Of a DNA stretch of 64,000 nucleotides, positions 32,066-43,120 are shown in pieces. The position numbers and the translations under genes were made by a program. Location of the stretch: the NCBI GenBank assembly GCA_018136815.1, contig CM030938.1:5426638-5490637 (forward strand). Direction: 5' to 3'. Positions within the stretch are counted from its first letter, which is position 1, and each line of letters begins with the position of its first letter. The notes under the pieces are model-generated. The model searched no databases. It was not told the origin of the DNA and saw only the letters and a program-made list of their open reading frames with translations. The stretch comes from Isochrysis galbana. Lineage: Eukaryota; Haptophyta; Isochrysidales; Isochrysidaceae.

Positions 32066-32762
32066 AAGTAGTCTTCAGTCTTCAAGCAGGGGTGGGCAGG
32101 GGAGGAAAAAGAAAACCAGTCCGTCCTCCTTCCTAGACCTAGACCTGGAAGCGAGTACTGTTTTCGTGAGGGAGGGCGAAGGCGATTCGCAATTCCTCTG
32201 CCGCTTCTTGTCTGCGGAGCCGCTTTACTTATTTGCTGTTGGTGTGTTTCCTCAATCTTCACTTTCTCACTTTTACACCCGTAGAAGTTAAAGTAGTGTT
32301 TGACCGCCCTACCCCAGATACGGTATCCTTATCCTGTATCTTCCATGTAGATGTAGAACCAAGATGTGAAATAACGAAATAACATGGCAGGCGGGGGGGC
32401 CTCCAAACACAAACACACCAAATCCAAATGAGCAAATACGGCCCGTTTGGGGTTTTTGGCTTTTCTAGAAACACGGGGAACTCGCGAACAAGGCGTGCTG
32501 CTAGAGAGGGCGTTTGAAAGACGGTGAAAACGTGCTGTTCTTGGCCGGGGAACAACCACGGTAATCCCATGTTTTACCATGTAAATGTAGGCAACCACCG
32601 CAAACTGTGCGTTCAGTGCGCCGCGGCGCGCGCGCGCTGCGCCGGGCGGCGTGTCACGCGATTGGCGCGAATCGGAAAGTAGGAAAATCGAGGGCGGGGG
32701 GGGGGGGGGGAGGGGAGGTAAAGGGAGGCGAAGGGAGAGGGGGGCGGGGGGGGCGGGAGGGA

Positions 32763-32765
<3 letters not shown>
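32066..32765. other. upstream region of the CLC gene, no other gene
   Basis: Apart from a G-run (32697-32712) and GC-rich sequence near 32620-32680, nothing is recognised; opposite-strand frames are weak. Confidence 0.5.
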
Positions 32766-32807
<42 letters not shown>

Positions 32808-32808
32808 G
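32762..32808 (+). repeat. (GA)n microsatellite upstream of the CLC gene
   Basis: About 22 uninterrupted GA units ending roughly 60 nt before the CLC start codon, on the coding strand. Confidence 0.9.
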
Positions 32809-32869
32809 AGCCAAAGAGAGAAGTCGATTGGGCAGAGGCGGAGAGAGGACGGTCCGCGTGCCCAGGTCA

Positions 32870-35800
32870 ATGGTGGGACAGCTCTGTTCGGAAGAATCTC
32901 CTCCCGCTGTGTGCCTCGAGCCCATTGAAGAGAAGGGGACCGAGCGCCGCCATGCCTGCCTCGCTCCACGGCTTAGCTCCACCTGCCAGGAGCTGCACGA
33001 CCGCGCGCGCAAGGTCGCGAGGGACGAGCTGCGCCAACGGAGAATGTCCACGCGTGGCAGCAGCACGACCGTCCACCCGGAGGGCGTGCTCAGTGCGGTC
33101 GATCCCTCGGCAGACAACCCGAACCTCGAGTGCGAGTCGTACAAGTATGATGGCGAGGAATCGCGCATTCACTTTGAGCGACGGATGGAGCTCGATGACG
33201 GGTACAGGAAGCGACTCGAAGCGGTCACATTGCTACTTGTTGTCGCCATCGGCATGGTGGTGGCCATCATTGCCACAGGTCAGCTTGTCGTTGCCGGACT
33301 CCTACACAAGCTTGCAAGCGACTTGGTCATGGCCGCCACGTGGCCAGCTCACGCGGCTGCATCAGCCAACGCCACAGGTGCCTACAACGTCACCCGAGCA
33401 ACGTCCAGTACCTCGAGGGCTGATCCACGGGCAGCTATGGCAGGAACTCTCGATGAAGGCGCTGTCGAGCAGCCGCACCTGCTGCTCGGGTTCAGCGTCT
33501 ATTGGGCGACCAACAGCCTACTCATCATGTGCGCCTCTCTTCTGTCCTCGTGGGCTCCTCAGGCGGCTGGTTCTGGGCTGCCCATCGTGAAGGCCTACCT
33601 AAACGGCCTGCACCAACGGAGGCGCTGGGCAACTGTTGAGGCGCTGATCGCCAAGACCATTGGCATCACCTTGGTGGTGTCAACCATGATGCCACTAGGC
33701 AGAGAGGGCCCAATGGTGCACATCGGTGCAATGGCAGGCGCAGTCATCTCACGTTCGCACTGGTTTGGGCTGGAACGCTTTTTCGAGCTCAGACTGCCGA
33801 AAAATCAACGTGAATGGGTCGGTATTGGCGCGGCCGCGGGTGTCGCCGCCGCCTTCAACGCGCCTCTTGGGGGCATTCTCTACTCCTTCGAGGAAGTATG
33901 CTCCTCGTGGACGTCCATTGTGTGTGCACACCTTGCACACACCTATTCTGGCCGCCCTACCGGCCCAAGAGTCCCCCAACTGCGAGCCCTCTGAGCGGTA
34001 GTGCAATGGCACATGATAGCTATGGTTCGGTGCATGCATTTTCGTTGATCACAGCTTCCCATCCCGCCTTCGCAGCTAACATGGCGAAGCTTCCTCTGTT
34101 CGGTGGTTGTGGCGACAGCGCTCGGATTCTTTGTGAACTACATCCCGCTCATGCACAAAGAAAGCTTCGTCCTGGGGCTGGACGATGCGCAGCATCTCGC
34201 GGCTCCACCGGTGGACTCTCTTGCTTTCTTATGGGTGGCTGTGCTCTCGGCAATGGGCGGCGCGATTGGAGGGCTGTACAACGCCATTGTCGTGCGCATC
34301 AACCGATGGCGTAGAGGTTTACGCCTGAGCACACGTGGGCGCTTGCTCGAAGCTGGTTGCTTGAGCTCCGTCGCATTCGTCCTATACTTTTGGCTCCCAG
34401 TGGCTCTCGGCTGCGAGCCGTGCCCACCTTCACAGGATGCAATCGCATGTCTAGACGGCCACTCCGATGGCCACAATGAGCACGCAAGTATCTGGCTCGT
34501 GAGGTTGCATTGTCCCGTCCACCATTACAGCCCGCTTGCCACGCTGCTCCACAGCGGCCAGGAAGGTGTGATCAAGCATTTGCTCTCTCGCTATGCTCTT
34601 TCGCCCTACCCGCCGCTCGCGATGACGGTTATGCTGGTGTGCTATGCATGCCTTGCCGTTGTCTGCATGGGCATCTCCGTTCCAGCCGGCAACTTCGTGC
34701 CAGGCATCATCATCGGCGCGCTCACAGGTCGGTTGGCAGGCGAGCTGCTTGCGAGTGCAAATGTCCCAGGGGCTGGAGCAGAGGGGTTTGCAGGCATCAT
34801 GGCACTCGTTGGCGCCACTGCAGTACTCGGCGGCATGACTCGCATGACCATAACTATTGCAGTTATCCTCGTCGAGATCACGGACGATGTCCACCTCATG
34901 CCGACAATTATGCTCTCTCTCTCCATCGCCAAGGCTGTGGGTGACCGTATCTCGCTCTCGTTTGACGACTCGATGATCGAACTAATGTCGTTGCCGATGC
35001 TTGAAGACATTCCTCCAGCAGCACTTGAGCCTCTCGTTGCTCGCGACGTCATGGCCCGACCCGTCCTTACCGTCAAAGAGCGGATGCTGGTTGGAGACCT
35101 CGTCGGAGTACTCTCGAGCAACGCCCACAACGGCTTCCCGGTCGTTGGCGGCGGTGGCCACATCGTTGGTCTGCTAGAGCGCAGGCAGCTTCTCGTGTTG
35201 CTGGAAGAGCGCGTGTGGCAAAAGAGTACATGGGCCCTAAGTTCACGAACGCGCATGCGCTTCATCCTCTCGCACGACGGGAATGAGTCAGAGCGGCGGC
35301 TTCTGTCTCGCACTAACGCGGAAGGAGTTCCGATTTTCCACGCCTTGAGCTCCGCGGAGAAGGAGTGCACGATCGATTTGCGCCCGTTTATGGACGCGTC
35401 ACCAATACTCGTCACCGAGCTCACGCCCTTGCCGCGCGTCTATAGGATGTTCAACGAGATCGGCGTGCGACACCTGCCCGTTGTGGACAAGCATCATCGC
35501 ATTTGCGGCATCATCGTGCGAAAGGATCTACAGCACGACTCGATCGAGAAGAGGCTCGAGGAATTCTGGACCTCCAAGCGAGGCGGGCGCTGGGCAAACA
35601 GCGACGCCAAGGAAGAGACGATTCCGGATCGCGACGAAAACCTTTGCAAGTCCATTCCTGGGCGGACTATCACGCCAGCAGCGCTCAATGAGCAAAGCCT
35701 TCTTCCGCAAATGGCGGATTCGGACATCGCCGAAGTGAGCAAAACGGGCTCTCTCTTCATGGAGGAGAGTGGTGATCGCGCCGAATCTCGGCACTTGTAT

Positions 35801-36379
35801 AATCTTTCTCGACCAACCCGGTTGGGCGGGGCACGATTCTCCTTCTCTGCGCCGGCCTCCCGCAGAGGATCAAGGAGCGGTCTGCGTACCGTGGGCACGA
35901 TGAGAGGCGTTTCAAATTCCGCCTTGGATATTTGGAACGCGGTCCGTAGGCCTTCTGCTGCTTCCGATTACTGCAGCGACTCACTCATCTCTGGCCGGCG
36001 AGAGTCGAGTCCAACGGTCAAGCAAGCGCTCCTGGCGCATGGCTTCATCACAAAAAGCACGCCTCCCATCCCACAGCACTTTGGTGAGGCCGCCTTAGGC
36101 GCCATCCTCTATGCTAAGCAGCGGCGCCGCTTGACCTCTCCTGCGCCCTCGCAACGGTCGGACGGAGTCCCGATGACTCCGCCATCGACCGAGGTGGACA
36201 CGACAGCAAGCTCATCGCCTAGGCAGCGGCAGGCAGTGAACGCAATGGCGGCCCGCCGCCGCTTCTCTGCCCCGGAAGCCTTCATCGCAACCATGAACCG
36301 AGGAAATAACCCAAAACGGATGGAGCATAACTCATCTGCTCCACTCTTCGTTTCGTCACGGATGCTCAGCGGAGAATGA
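32870..36379 (+). CDS. CLC-family chloride channel/transporter with two CBS domains, 2 exons
   Basis: Exons 32870-33895 and 34076-36379 join in phase 0 (GAA|GTATGC, CGCAG|CTA) within the family motif GGILYSFEE-LTWRSFL, giving 1109 aa. The selectivity elements are all present: AAGSGLPIVKAYLNG near residue 233, PLGREGPMVHIGAMAG near 276 (its Glu is the gating glutamate), and SVPAGNFVPGIIIGALTG near 545. CBS1 starts at about residue 662 (ARDVMARPVLTVKERM) and CBS2 at about 775 (MDASPILVTELTPLPRVYRM, RHLPVVDKHHRICGII). The last ~250 residues are Ser/Arg-rich and disordered. CLC proteins move chloride across plasma or organelle membranes, as channels or Cl-/H+ antiporters; the gating Glu keeps antiport possible. 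The organelle is not evident. The N-terminal 110 residues are soluble. Confidence 0.93.
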
Positions 36380-37129
36380 GCCAGCTCGGCTGAATGCGAC
36401 GCCTGCAAGCTCTAGGATATCAGGGAAGAATGCTTGGATCTACGTGAATTGCCGATGCATGCTGGCACGACTCCAATAAGTTTGTCCGGCTACATTACTA
36501 TTGAATTTTGTGTTTGCTCATGTATGTATACTTGCGCCGCGCTCCCAAGTATCTCAACAGGATGCTTTCTCTTGCAGCTTGCAGTCTGCTGCTCCACACA
36601 GCGCGCCTCGTGCAACTACTGAGCGTGTGCCCACGCGTGTCAGTGTAGTGGTGGTTGGGGAGTGGGGGGAGGCAACATGCGGCTTTCAGCTTTGTGAAAT
36701 GCAGTAGGTTGCCCGGAGGTCAAGGAGCAAGGAGCTGGCCAAGTAACGAGTACGTCGGATGGCCAATCTGGTTGATATCTGGTGGGGTATGCGACGGAAT
36801 GCGCAGTGTGAGATAACAATGGCGATTTGTATCGACTTGTAGCTACTCCTGCGCATTGTTTGAAATGGATGCGCATACCTACAGGGTCATACATGCATAG
36901 GTATCGTAGTTCTCAACAATCACCCACATTATACCACAACTCCCTCAGATTCGTACTATGCTGCGTATTGCTCCCCAACCATCCAGATAATTCGACATGC
37001 CATCAGTTGCAGCACACAGCAAACGAGGATAGAGCAACAAGTGCACAGCAAGCAAAATAAGTTCAAGAAGTACGATGACATCGATTTCTCCAAACGCCCG
37101 GCTCCTGTGGCAGGCTCGTTAGTAAAAGA
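36380..37129. other. intergenic between convergent genes, no gene seen
   Basis: The 3' flanks of the CLC gene (+) and the Cys/Pro gene (-) meet here. No supported frame. Confidence 0.5.
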
Positions 37130-39715
37130 TTACGCACGATTCGCTGTATCAAGAGTTGAAGACTGCCTGCCGAGACTAACCCCTGCTGATGGGCGGCCTC
37201 CGAGGCGCGCACTTTTGCGGATTCCCGCCAACGTCGCCCCAAGCGTCGAGTTCAAGGAGACGCCAAGTGAAATGCGCCCGGAGGCGCTCGGGACTCCGTT
37301 GGGGTCTTCATCCATCACGATGGTGCCCTGCGCAAGCGAAAGATCAGGCTTGCGAGCAGGTGCCATCCACCCTTCACGCTTCAGCCTTCGTGCCACACCC
37401 CGTAGCCCGCCTGCGAGGGCAATCCCAGCACTGCATGCCACGGCGACGACCAAACATGAAACGAGAAGGATCATCCATAGCGGCATGACAAGCCCACCTT
37501 GGTCGGTCGTCTCTTGGTTCTCGATGACGCACCCCGGCCCACTTGCATTGTTGCAGCCGTTGCCGCTTCCTCCTACGTTGCCGTTACCCGAGCCCTGCCC
37601 TGAGCGCGAGCCAAGGTCGCAGCCGCACGTTTCGCAGCATACAAAATCCGCATAGAAGCAAAAGGCAGGACAATTGCCGGTCTTAAGGATGTACTCACAC
37701 GTGACTGGTGGTCCAGGCGGGGGAAGTGAGACGGTGGGCTGGCCTTCTACCGTGCTTGCTGGCGGGACGAGCTCTTGGAGCGCAGTTGCGATCTGGCGAA
37801 GCACTCCCTCATTATCTCCGATGCACCCTCCTGGTAAGGCCGGCGGTGCAGGAGGCAGGCTGTGACAATTGCAAGAAGCACAACAGAGGCCCTTGGGGCA
37901 TGCAAGCGCTGTGCACTGGCCGCTCAGATACAACTGTGCGCAGGTCGCATCAGTGAGAGACGAGAGGTCGAGTCCGGCGATCGCAGGAGTCATTTCGACG
38001 AGGGCCTCTCGCAATGCGGCATCATCGTCAACGCATGGGGGGAGTATTGGAGGCGACGGAGGGGACGGGGAGCGCACGGTGCCCGGTGGTGGGGATGGTG
38101 GTGGCTTGGGCGCCGGAGGGCTGGGGGGAGAAGCGGGTCTCAGCCATGGCAGAGTGCATTTGCACGTCGCGCAGCAAGCAGTCGGGAAGATGTCGCATAC
38201 GGTGCTGCACACGTCGTTCGACTTGATGTAGTCGCAAGTGTACTCCGGTGCGTAGTCCGTAAGGATGTGCTCATTGTCCTCACAAATGGTTGCAGGCGGT
38301 GGGAACGGGGGAAGCGGCGGGATGCGGGGCGAAAATATGGCGTCGCCGCAGACACATGTACTGCAGCACGCATCCGGCGCCATGCTGCAGACGCGATCGC
38401 AGAGCCCAAAGCCCTTGGCCAAGCTGCATGTGACTTTCTCACCCAGCAACGACTTGAGAATTTCCTCTTTGTCCACGCATTCCAACGGTGGAGGGGGTGG
38501 TCGAGGCGGCCGGGGTGGCGGTGGTGGGGTGCGTGGAACGCCTTCAGGTAGCGTGGGTGGCGGCGGCCGCGGCGGTGGGCTCGGTGATGGCGGCGGCAAA
38601 GAGGGCGGCTGATCTTTCCGTGGGCACTTGCAAGTGTCGCAACAGATGCCCGGCACAAACTCACACACAAGGCCACACACATCGAAAGGCATCCGATCCT
38701 TGTAGTCGTAGGCGAGGCCGAGCTTGCCGCAGTCAATGTCCTGCGTGCCTAAGAGCTCACGCAGTCGATTGTCGTCGGCCGTGCACGATGTACCCGGGGG
38801 AGGTGCTGGCGGAGAAGGAGGCGGACGGGGCTGCGACAAGTCACACTCGCACTGGCCACAGCAAATCTCCGGTCGGATGTCGCATGCGGCGGGACAAAGG
38901 TAGAAGGTGGTGGATGGGAAGGCGGCTTCGAGAGGCGACTTGAAGTACAACGCCTCGATGTCCATGCACGTGTACTTGGACTGGCCAAGAATGCTTGCAA
39001 CACGCGCGTCATCGTTGCCACAGGGCGCGAGCGGAATCGGGGGCGGTGGGCCCGGCGGTGCTGGTGGTGAAGGCGGCGGTGCTGGTGGTGCCGGTGGCGG
39101 ACGTGGTTGAGGGCGAAGGGGCGGCGGTGTAGGTGGAGAGGGCGCTGATGGTGGCGGTGGCGGGTTTGGCGGCGGCGGCGGCGACTTGCGCAGGCAGCAG
39201 TACTGGAAGCACGGCGTGCCGTCGTTACTTGCGTACCCCTGGCTGCCTGGACTAGGCCACGTCGGGCATGCCCACTCGTCTGTCCAACCGCAAGAGCAAG
39301 AAAATGGCGGCGGCGAGGGCGGGGAGGGAGGCGGGGGTGAAGGGGGCGGAAAGGGGCGGAGGCAGCAAAAGTCAAAGCACTTCGAGCCATCATTCTCCGC
39401 CCATGGGCGCAACACGCTCGAGCCGCGAGGGTAGCCGGGGCAGGCGTGGCGTGTGGTCCAAGCGCAGTCGCAGCTGTATGGGTAAAATGGCGGAAATGGC
39501 GGGCTGAGCGGTGTCGGCGAGGGCGGCGGTGGCGGCGACGGACAGCAGTAGTGGAAGCAGTCTGATCCGTCGTCCTCTGCGTAGCCGAACCAGCCGGCCT
39601 CAGGTGCTCCGGGGCACGCGTACTGCTCTCGCCAGCTGCAGCTGCACTCGAAGCGGTCTTGCAGCGCCCGGGCAAGCGAGGCGAGGCCAGCTAGCAAGAT
39701 GGCGGCACGAGGCAT
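37130..39715 (-). CDS. 861-aa type I membrane protein with alternating Cys-rich modules and poly-Pro linkers
   Basis: A single uninterrupted exon. Signal peptide MPRAAILLAGLASLARA. Three modules of type A (residues ~22-58, 81-118, 139-174) share CxC-W-x-ACP, then a GYAxNDGSxCFxYCC end. At least six type B modules follow to about residue 705; each starts with a Cys and acidic residues and ends VCxxVCxxxPxxCCxTCxC. Linkers are PPPSPPPP-type, as in extensins and pherophorins. A transmembrane helix (MPLWMILLVSCLVVAVACSA) near residue 745 is followed by about 90 basic/Ser-rich cytosolic residues. This looks like a cell-surface or scale-associated glycoprotein with stiff Pro-rich spacers. The CCxTC ending recalls other small disulfide modules, but I cannot name a family. 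A smaller protein of the same architecture is at 46.85 kb. Confidence 0.85.
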   Translation of the reverse strand: MPRAAILLAGLASLARALQDRFECSCSWREQYACPGAPEAGWFGYAEDDGSDCFHYCCPSPPPPPSPTPLSPPFPPFYPYSCDCAWTTRHACPGYPRGSSVLRPWAENDGSKCFDFCCLRPFPPPSPPPPSPPSPPPFSCSCGWTDEWACPTWPSPGSQGYASNDGTPCFQYCCLRKSPPPPPNPPPPPSAPSPPTPPPLRPQPRPPPAPPAPPPSPPAPPGPPPPIPLAPCGNDDARVASILGQSKYTCMDIEALYFKSPLEAAFPSTTFYLCPAACDIRPEICCGQCECDLSQPRPPPSPPAPPPGTSCTADDNRLRELLGTQDIDCGKLGLAYDYKDRMPFDVCGLVCEFVPGICCDTCKCPRKDQPPSLPPPSPSPPPRPPPPTLPEGVPRTPPPPPRPPRPPPPPLECVDKEEILKSLLGEKVTCSLAKGFGLCDRVCSMAPDACCSTCVCGDAIFSPRIPPLPPFPPPATICEDNEHILTDYAPEYTCDYIKSNDVCSTVCDIFPTACCATCKCTLPWLRPASPPSPPAPKPPPSPPPGTVRSPSPPSPPILPPCVDDDAALREALVEMTPAIAGLDLSSLTDATCAQLYLSGQCTALACPKGLCCASCNCHSLPPAPPALPGGCIGDNEGVLRQIATALQELVPPASTVEGQPTVSLPPPGPPVTCEYILKTGNCPAFCFYADFVCCETCGCDLGSRSGQGSGNGNVGGSGNGCNNASGPGCVIENQETTDQGGLVMPLWMILLVSCLVVAVACSAGIALAGGLRGVARRLKREGWMAPARKPDLSLAQGTIVMDEDPNGVPSASGRISLGVSLNSTLGATLAGIRKSARLGGRPSAGVSLGRQSSTLDTANRA

Positions 39716-40090
39716 TGCTCGTCAGCCGATGGAAACGGCTCTTCCAGGTGCCTCCTCCCCCCCCCCCCTCCTTTTCCCTTCCCCCAGAAGCACCCAATCC
39801 GAGCGAGACGAGGCTCCTCCCACCCTCCGCCACCCTGTTCTCCCTGTCGCGAGAGCCCCTCGCCTCCACCTCTGCCTACAGGAGCCCAAGAGCCCACCTC
39901 TCCCTCCCTCCCCTTCCCTCCCTCCCTCCCTCTCTCTCTCTCCCTCTCGCTCCCTCCCTCTCTTTCTCTCCCTGCCTCCCTCCCTCCCACCCACTCCTCT
40001 GCGGCGTGTCGGACGTCACGCGTGCAACAAGGAAGAGAAGCCGAGGCGATCGCCTTCTTCACCTCTCCTCCCCTTCTCTTCCTTCCTTAC
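39716..40090. repeat. CT-rich tract upstream of the 861-aa gene
   Basis: C-runs and (CCCTCT)n-like sequence on the plus strand (39755-39985), which is a polypurine tract on the gene's coding strand, beginning about 45 nt before its ATG. Confidence 0.8.
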
Positions 40091-40837
40091 TCGTACTCTC
40101 GTACTCTTCACACTTCTACTCTAGAGCTCTCCTCTACTCTATACTCTACTATGAAGGTGAACCCTAGAGTAGAGAGTAGATAGAGCTCTACGGGTAACTA
40201 GTATCTAGTAGAGGGGCTTTGCAGAGCGACTCAAGAGGGACTCAACAGCTACAGGTTCGATTCGCTGCCTGTTGGTAGGACCGTCAAACTGGGTCTTTTA
40301 TAGTTTTAGTGGGGGTAAACAAACGACTAACATCTCTCAGAGTTGTGAGTTGTGCTGGGAATTTGAGGATTTTTCTTAGTAGCTACTATTAGTAGTAGTA
40401 GTTAGTAGAAAGTTCACAACACACCCAACTACCAACTAGCACATATCTGGGGCCCATTGGGACCAAGACTCCCCCTTTTGGGCCCCACAACAGAACACAA
40501 AACGCGACCAAATACTACCTCAGTTCCTCAGTTCCATTACTCAGACGTCAATGAGGCCGCTAAAAATATTTACAATAACAATCGGCAATCGGCTAGACAC
40601 TAACACTAATACTAACATATATAATAATAAAACAACTGAGCGTTAGTGCCACTACTCTCACTAGCCCGGTACTATGTACTATCACGACACCCCTCCGCGC
40701 ACTTGCACTTGCCTGTACGCCTTGACGTGTGCTGTCACTAGACACATACGCATATGCACCCCTTCGAATCTCCCCCCTCGCAAACCCCCGGCTCCCATTA
40801 TAACTCCCCACAAGCTACAATGAGGGAAAACCCATTG
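40091..40837. other. repeat-derived intergenic sequence
   Basis: Includes a near-inverted AGAGTAG/CTACTCT patch (40105-40190), a 220-bp repeat shared with 52.84 kb (40282-40500), and AT-richer sequence. No gene. Confidence 0.6.
40282..40500. repeat. dispersed repeat R2, copy 1 (partner at 52.84 kb)
   Basis: Shared words in the same order: gtcaaac, ttttttata/cttttatag, tctcagag, gattttt, agaaagttc, caactagcacatat, ggggcccatt, ttgggcccc and cacaacaaaac. The second copy is 52843-53035 on the same strand. Confidence 0.7.
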
Positions 40838-40985
40838 AGGCGGACCGACCTACGTCGGGCGACTCTCCGGAAAAAAGCACCGGGGGAGGGGGGAGGGAAC
40901 ACTCGTGTCAAAAAGAAGAACGGAGAACGGCCCTTATAGCTCTCGCCGCGAGCGATCCTCGAGAAATAAGAGACTGCGCCTCGAG
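40838..40985. repeat. dispersed repeat family R1, copy 2
   Basis: Partner of 10715-10865: ggcggaccg, gactctccgga, aaaagcaccggggg, aagaagaacgg, cggcccttatagctc. Same strand. Confidence 0.7.
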
Positions 40986-41092
40986 GTACCTGTACCTGCC
41001 ACAAGCAAGCAAGGTTGCAGCAAGGGTCCCCACAGGCGTCTTGAGCCTCTCCCTCCTCATGACGACGCGACACCACACTCCACACTCACGTA

Positions 41093-41285
41093 TCCTTAAA
41101 AAAAAACCTTCTAATATTCTTACCGCACTCGCGGCGAATGGAACCACTACCTACTACACGTAGCACGTAGCATACTTTCTACACCCCCACTCCCCGGCCC
41201 TTCTCCCCCCGCCATAAGGCGGCTCCCCCCGTGAACTACTAGGGGGATTGGGGTGAAGGGCTTAGATATGGTCCGGTGGCCCGCG
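41093..41285 (-). mobile_element. LINE-type 3' tail, subfamily 3
   Basis: Begins with an A-run and accttctaatattcttaccg, then gcactcgcggcg, and includes ccttctccccccgccataag and tactagggggattggggtga. The same ~190 bp occur inverted at 49.62-49.81 kb. The layout matches the other LINE 3' ends, so this is a solo 5'-truncated tail. Confidence 0.65.
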
Positions 41286-41399
41286 CCCCCCCCCGGTGAT
41301 CTTTCCTCCCCTTCCTCCTGTGTCTCCGAGTGGGCGGCCGACTTTGTCTCGTCTTATCCTGTAAACAGGTGCGGGACTTACCAATTTTCCGGTGAGCGG

Positions 41400-41855
41400 A
41401 GCTCTCGCTCCGCCCCCCCCCTTCTCCGCGCTCTCTCTCCCCTCTCCTGCGGCACGCGCGATGGCGCGCCTGCGGCAGGCCTGCAGCTGCCCTCTGGCGG
41501 CCCCTGGAGGCTCCTGGAGGCCAGCTCAGGGGGCAGAGGAGGCTGGGGCTGGGCCCTGGCCTCCCCTGCCTCTCCCTCGCTGGCGCTCCTGGGCCTCTGG
41601 GGCCCCCACTCTGCACCTGTCTGCCTGTCGACCAGGGGGGGAGGGGGGGTTGGAGCGATGGGCTGGCCACGACAGGCCAGGACGCGCGAGGCAGGCGTGC
41701 CTGCCAGGGAGAGAGTGGGTCAGCAGGGCAGTGGCCTCCTGGCAAGCCATCAGGCGTGCCAGGAGGATGAGTGGTTCCTCCCCCATGGCAGGGGAGGAGT
41801 GGAGAGAGGGGGGGGCTCGTGCCCCCCCATGGGGCAACCAAGTATAAACTTACAC
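41400..41855 (+). mobile_element. transposable-element fragment ending in hairpin-tailed repeat copy C
   Basis: GC-rich sequence sharing ~100 bp with 11.5 kb runs directly into the dispersed repeat (tggttcctcccccatggcag, ggaggagtggag, G-run, ctcgtgcccccccatgggg, caagtataaactta). The terminal hairpin is truncated in this copy. A plus-strand frame (41392-41847) continues into the repeat (SSPMAGEEWREGG), as at 53.6 kb. Confidence 0.6.
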
Positions 41856-42719
41856 TCACGTTTCCTTATCACGGAACGCACAGGAACCTACTAACAGACC
41901 GAACAAGGAAGAGAATGCCGACAAGAGAGCGACGGGGCGACGGACGATCCGACGGGGGCGACAGTTACGCACAAGCACAAGAATAAGGATAAGGAAGGAA
42001 TCTTTCGAAAACCCATAAGTGAGTTGATGTCAAGTTGATGAAGACCGAAGTACGAAGTAAAATAGCGCCACGATATAATCCAACGGCCAACACCTGAGGG
42101 GGAATCAGGGTCACACAAGGGGATGGTTTTTTGCACCGGCGATACCTGAACGCTCGACTTAGCCTAAAAACGCGAGGAGCACGCAACGAGGTAAGCCAGG
42201 TGAGGGGCAAGCAGGCGACAAGGGAGGCGACAAAGGAGGCGAGGGCAAAGAGGGCGAATGGGCGAATGTAGGATCCTGCGACGGTGACTAGTGGCTAGCC
42301 TACAAGGAGGGGACCTGGAAACGTAGACAACTTCTAAAACAAAAAGGTCGATCGCGGATGCGGATGCGACAGAATAGCGAATAGCGAATAGCCAACCATG
42401 TGCATATGCCATATGTTAGCTGTTAGCTGTTAGCCTGCTAGGGCCTAACGCCGGCCTTCAGATACCCCGAAATAGCGCGCCGCACACACGAGAACGTGAG
42501 ACAAGGGCGAGCAGGCAGCAACAGGCGGAGCGGCGGAGCCGTTCATCTACTAGGCGGTATCTAGCTTAGAAAATACTATTTTTAAAGTTTTTAGAATCCC
42601 CCCGGACCCCGGATCCTCTGTGCGCTTTATATCCCTAGAGTACTCCCTCTCTACTTGAGAGTAATGAGACGAGTGGGGGAGGGAGAGGAGAGCGGGCGGG
42701 GGGGGTAGAGAAAGAGAGG
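41856..42719. other. intergenic, no gene seen
   Basis: No recognised repeat apart from short duplications (gttagctgttagct near 42415, agaatagcgaatagcgaata near 42370). No supported frame. Confidence 0.5.
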
Positions 42720-42806
42720 TAGAATGGACAGAAGAGAGAAGAGAGAGGGAGAGAGAGGGAGAGAGGGAGGGAGAACGAAAGCGGGGGGGGGGGGGGGGGG
42801 GGGGGC

Positions 42807-42860
<54 letters not shown>

Positions 42861-43118
42861 GAGAGAGGGAGAGGGAGAGAGAAGAGATCATCTCCAGAGA
42901 GAAATCGATGTCACACGAGAGCGCCTCCCCTCGCTCGCTGTCGGAGTCCACACACTCTCTTTTATATCTCGCTCCTCTCTCTCCTTTCCCCTCCCTCTCT
43001 CCCTCCCTCCCCCTTCCCCCCTCTCTCCCTTCGCGCGGCGGCTCCGTCGGGCGCTCGGCGGCGCTTTCCCCCTCCCCTCCCGCCCCCCTTCCCCCCCCCT
43101 TCCCCCCTTCCCTCTCCA
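42720..43118 (+). repeat. GA array, G-run and CT-rich tract upstream of the CPBP gene
   Basis: (GA)n from 42812 to 42857 preceded by a 22-nt G-run, then a CT-rich tract 42950-43118 that ends at the ATG. This is the purine-to-pyrimidine version of the tracts seen before other genes. Confidence 0.85.
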
Positions 43119-43120
43119 GC

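Noticed and set aside
38140-39675. Long His/Arg/Ser-rich frames within the 861-aa gene
   Set aside because: Alternative frames of the Pro/Cys-rich coding sequence; the chosen frame has signal peptide, regular Cys modules and a membrane helix.
40200-40290. Possible tRNA B-box (ggttcgattcgctg)
   Set aside because: No matching acceptor stem, A-box spacing or anticodon arm could be folded around it.
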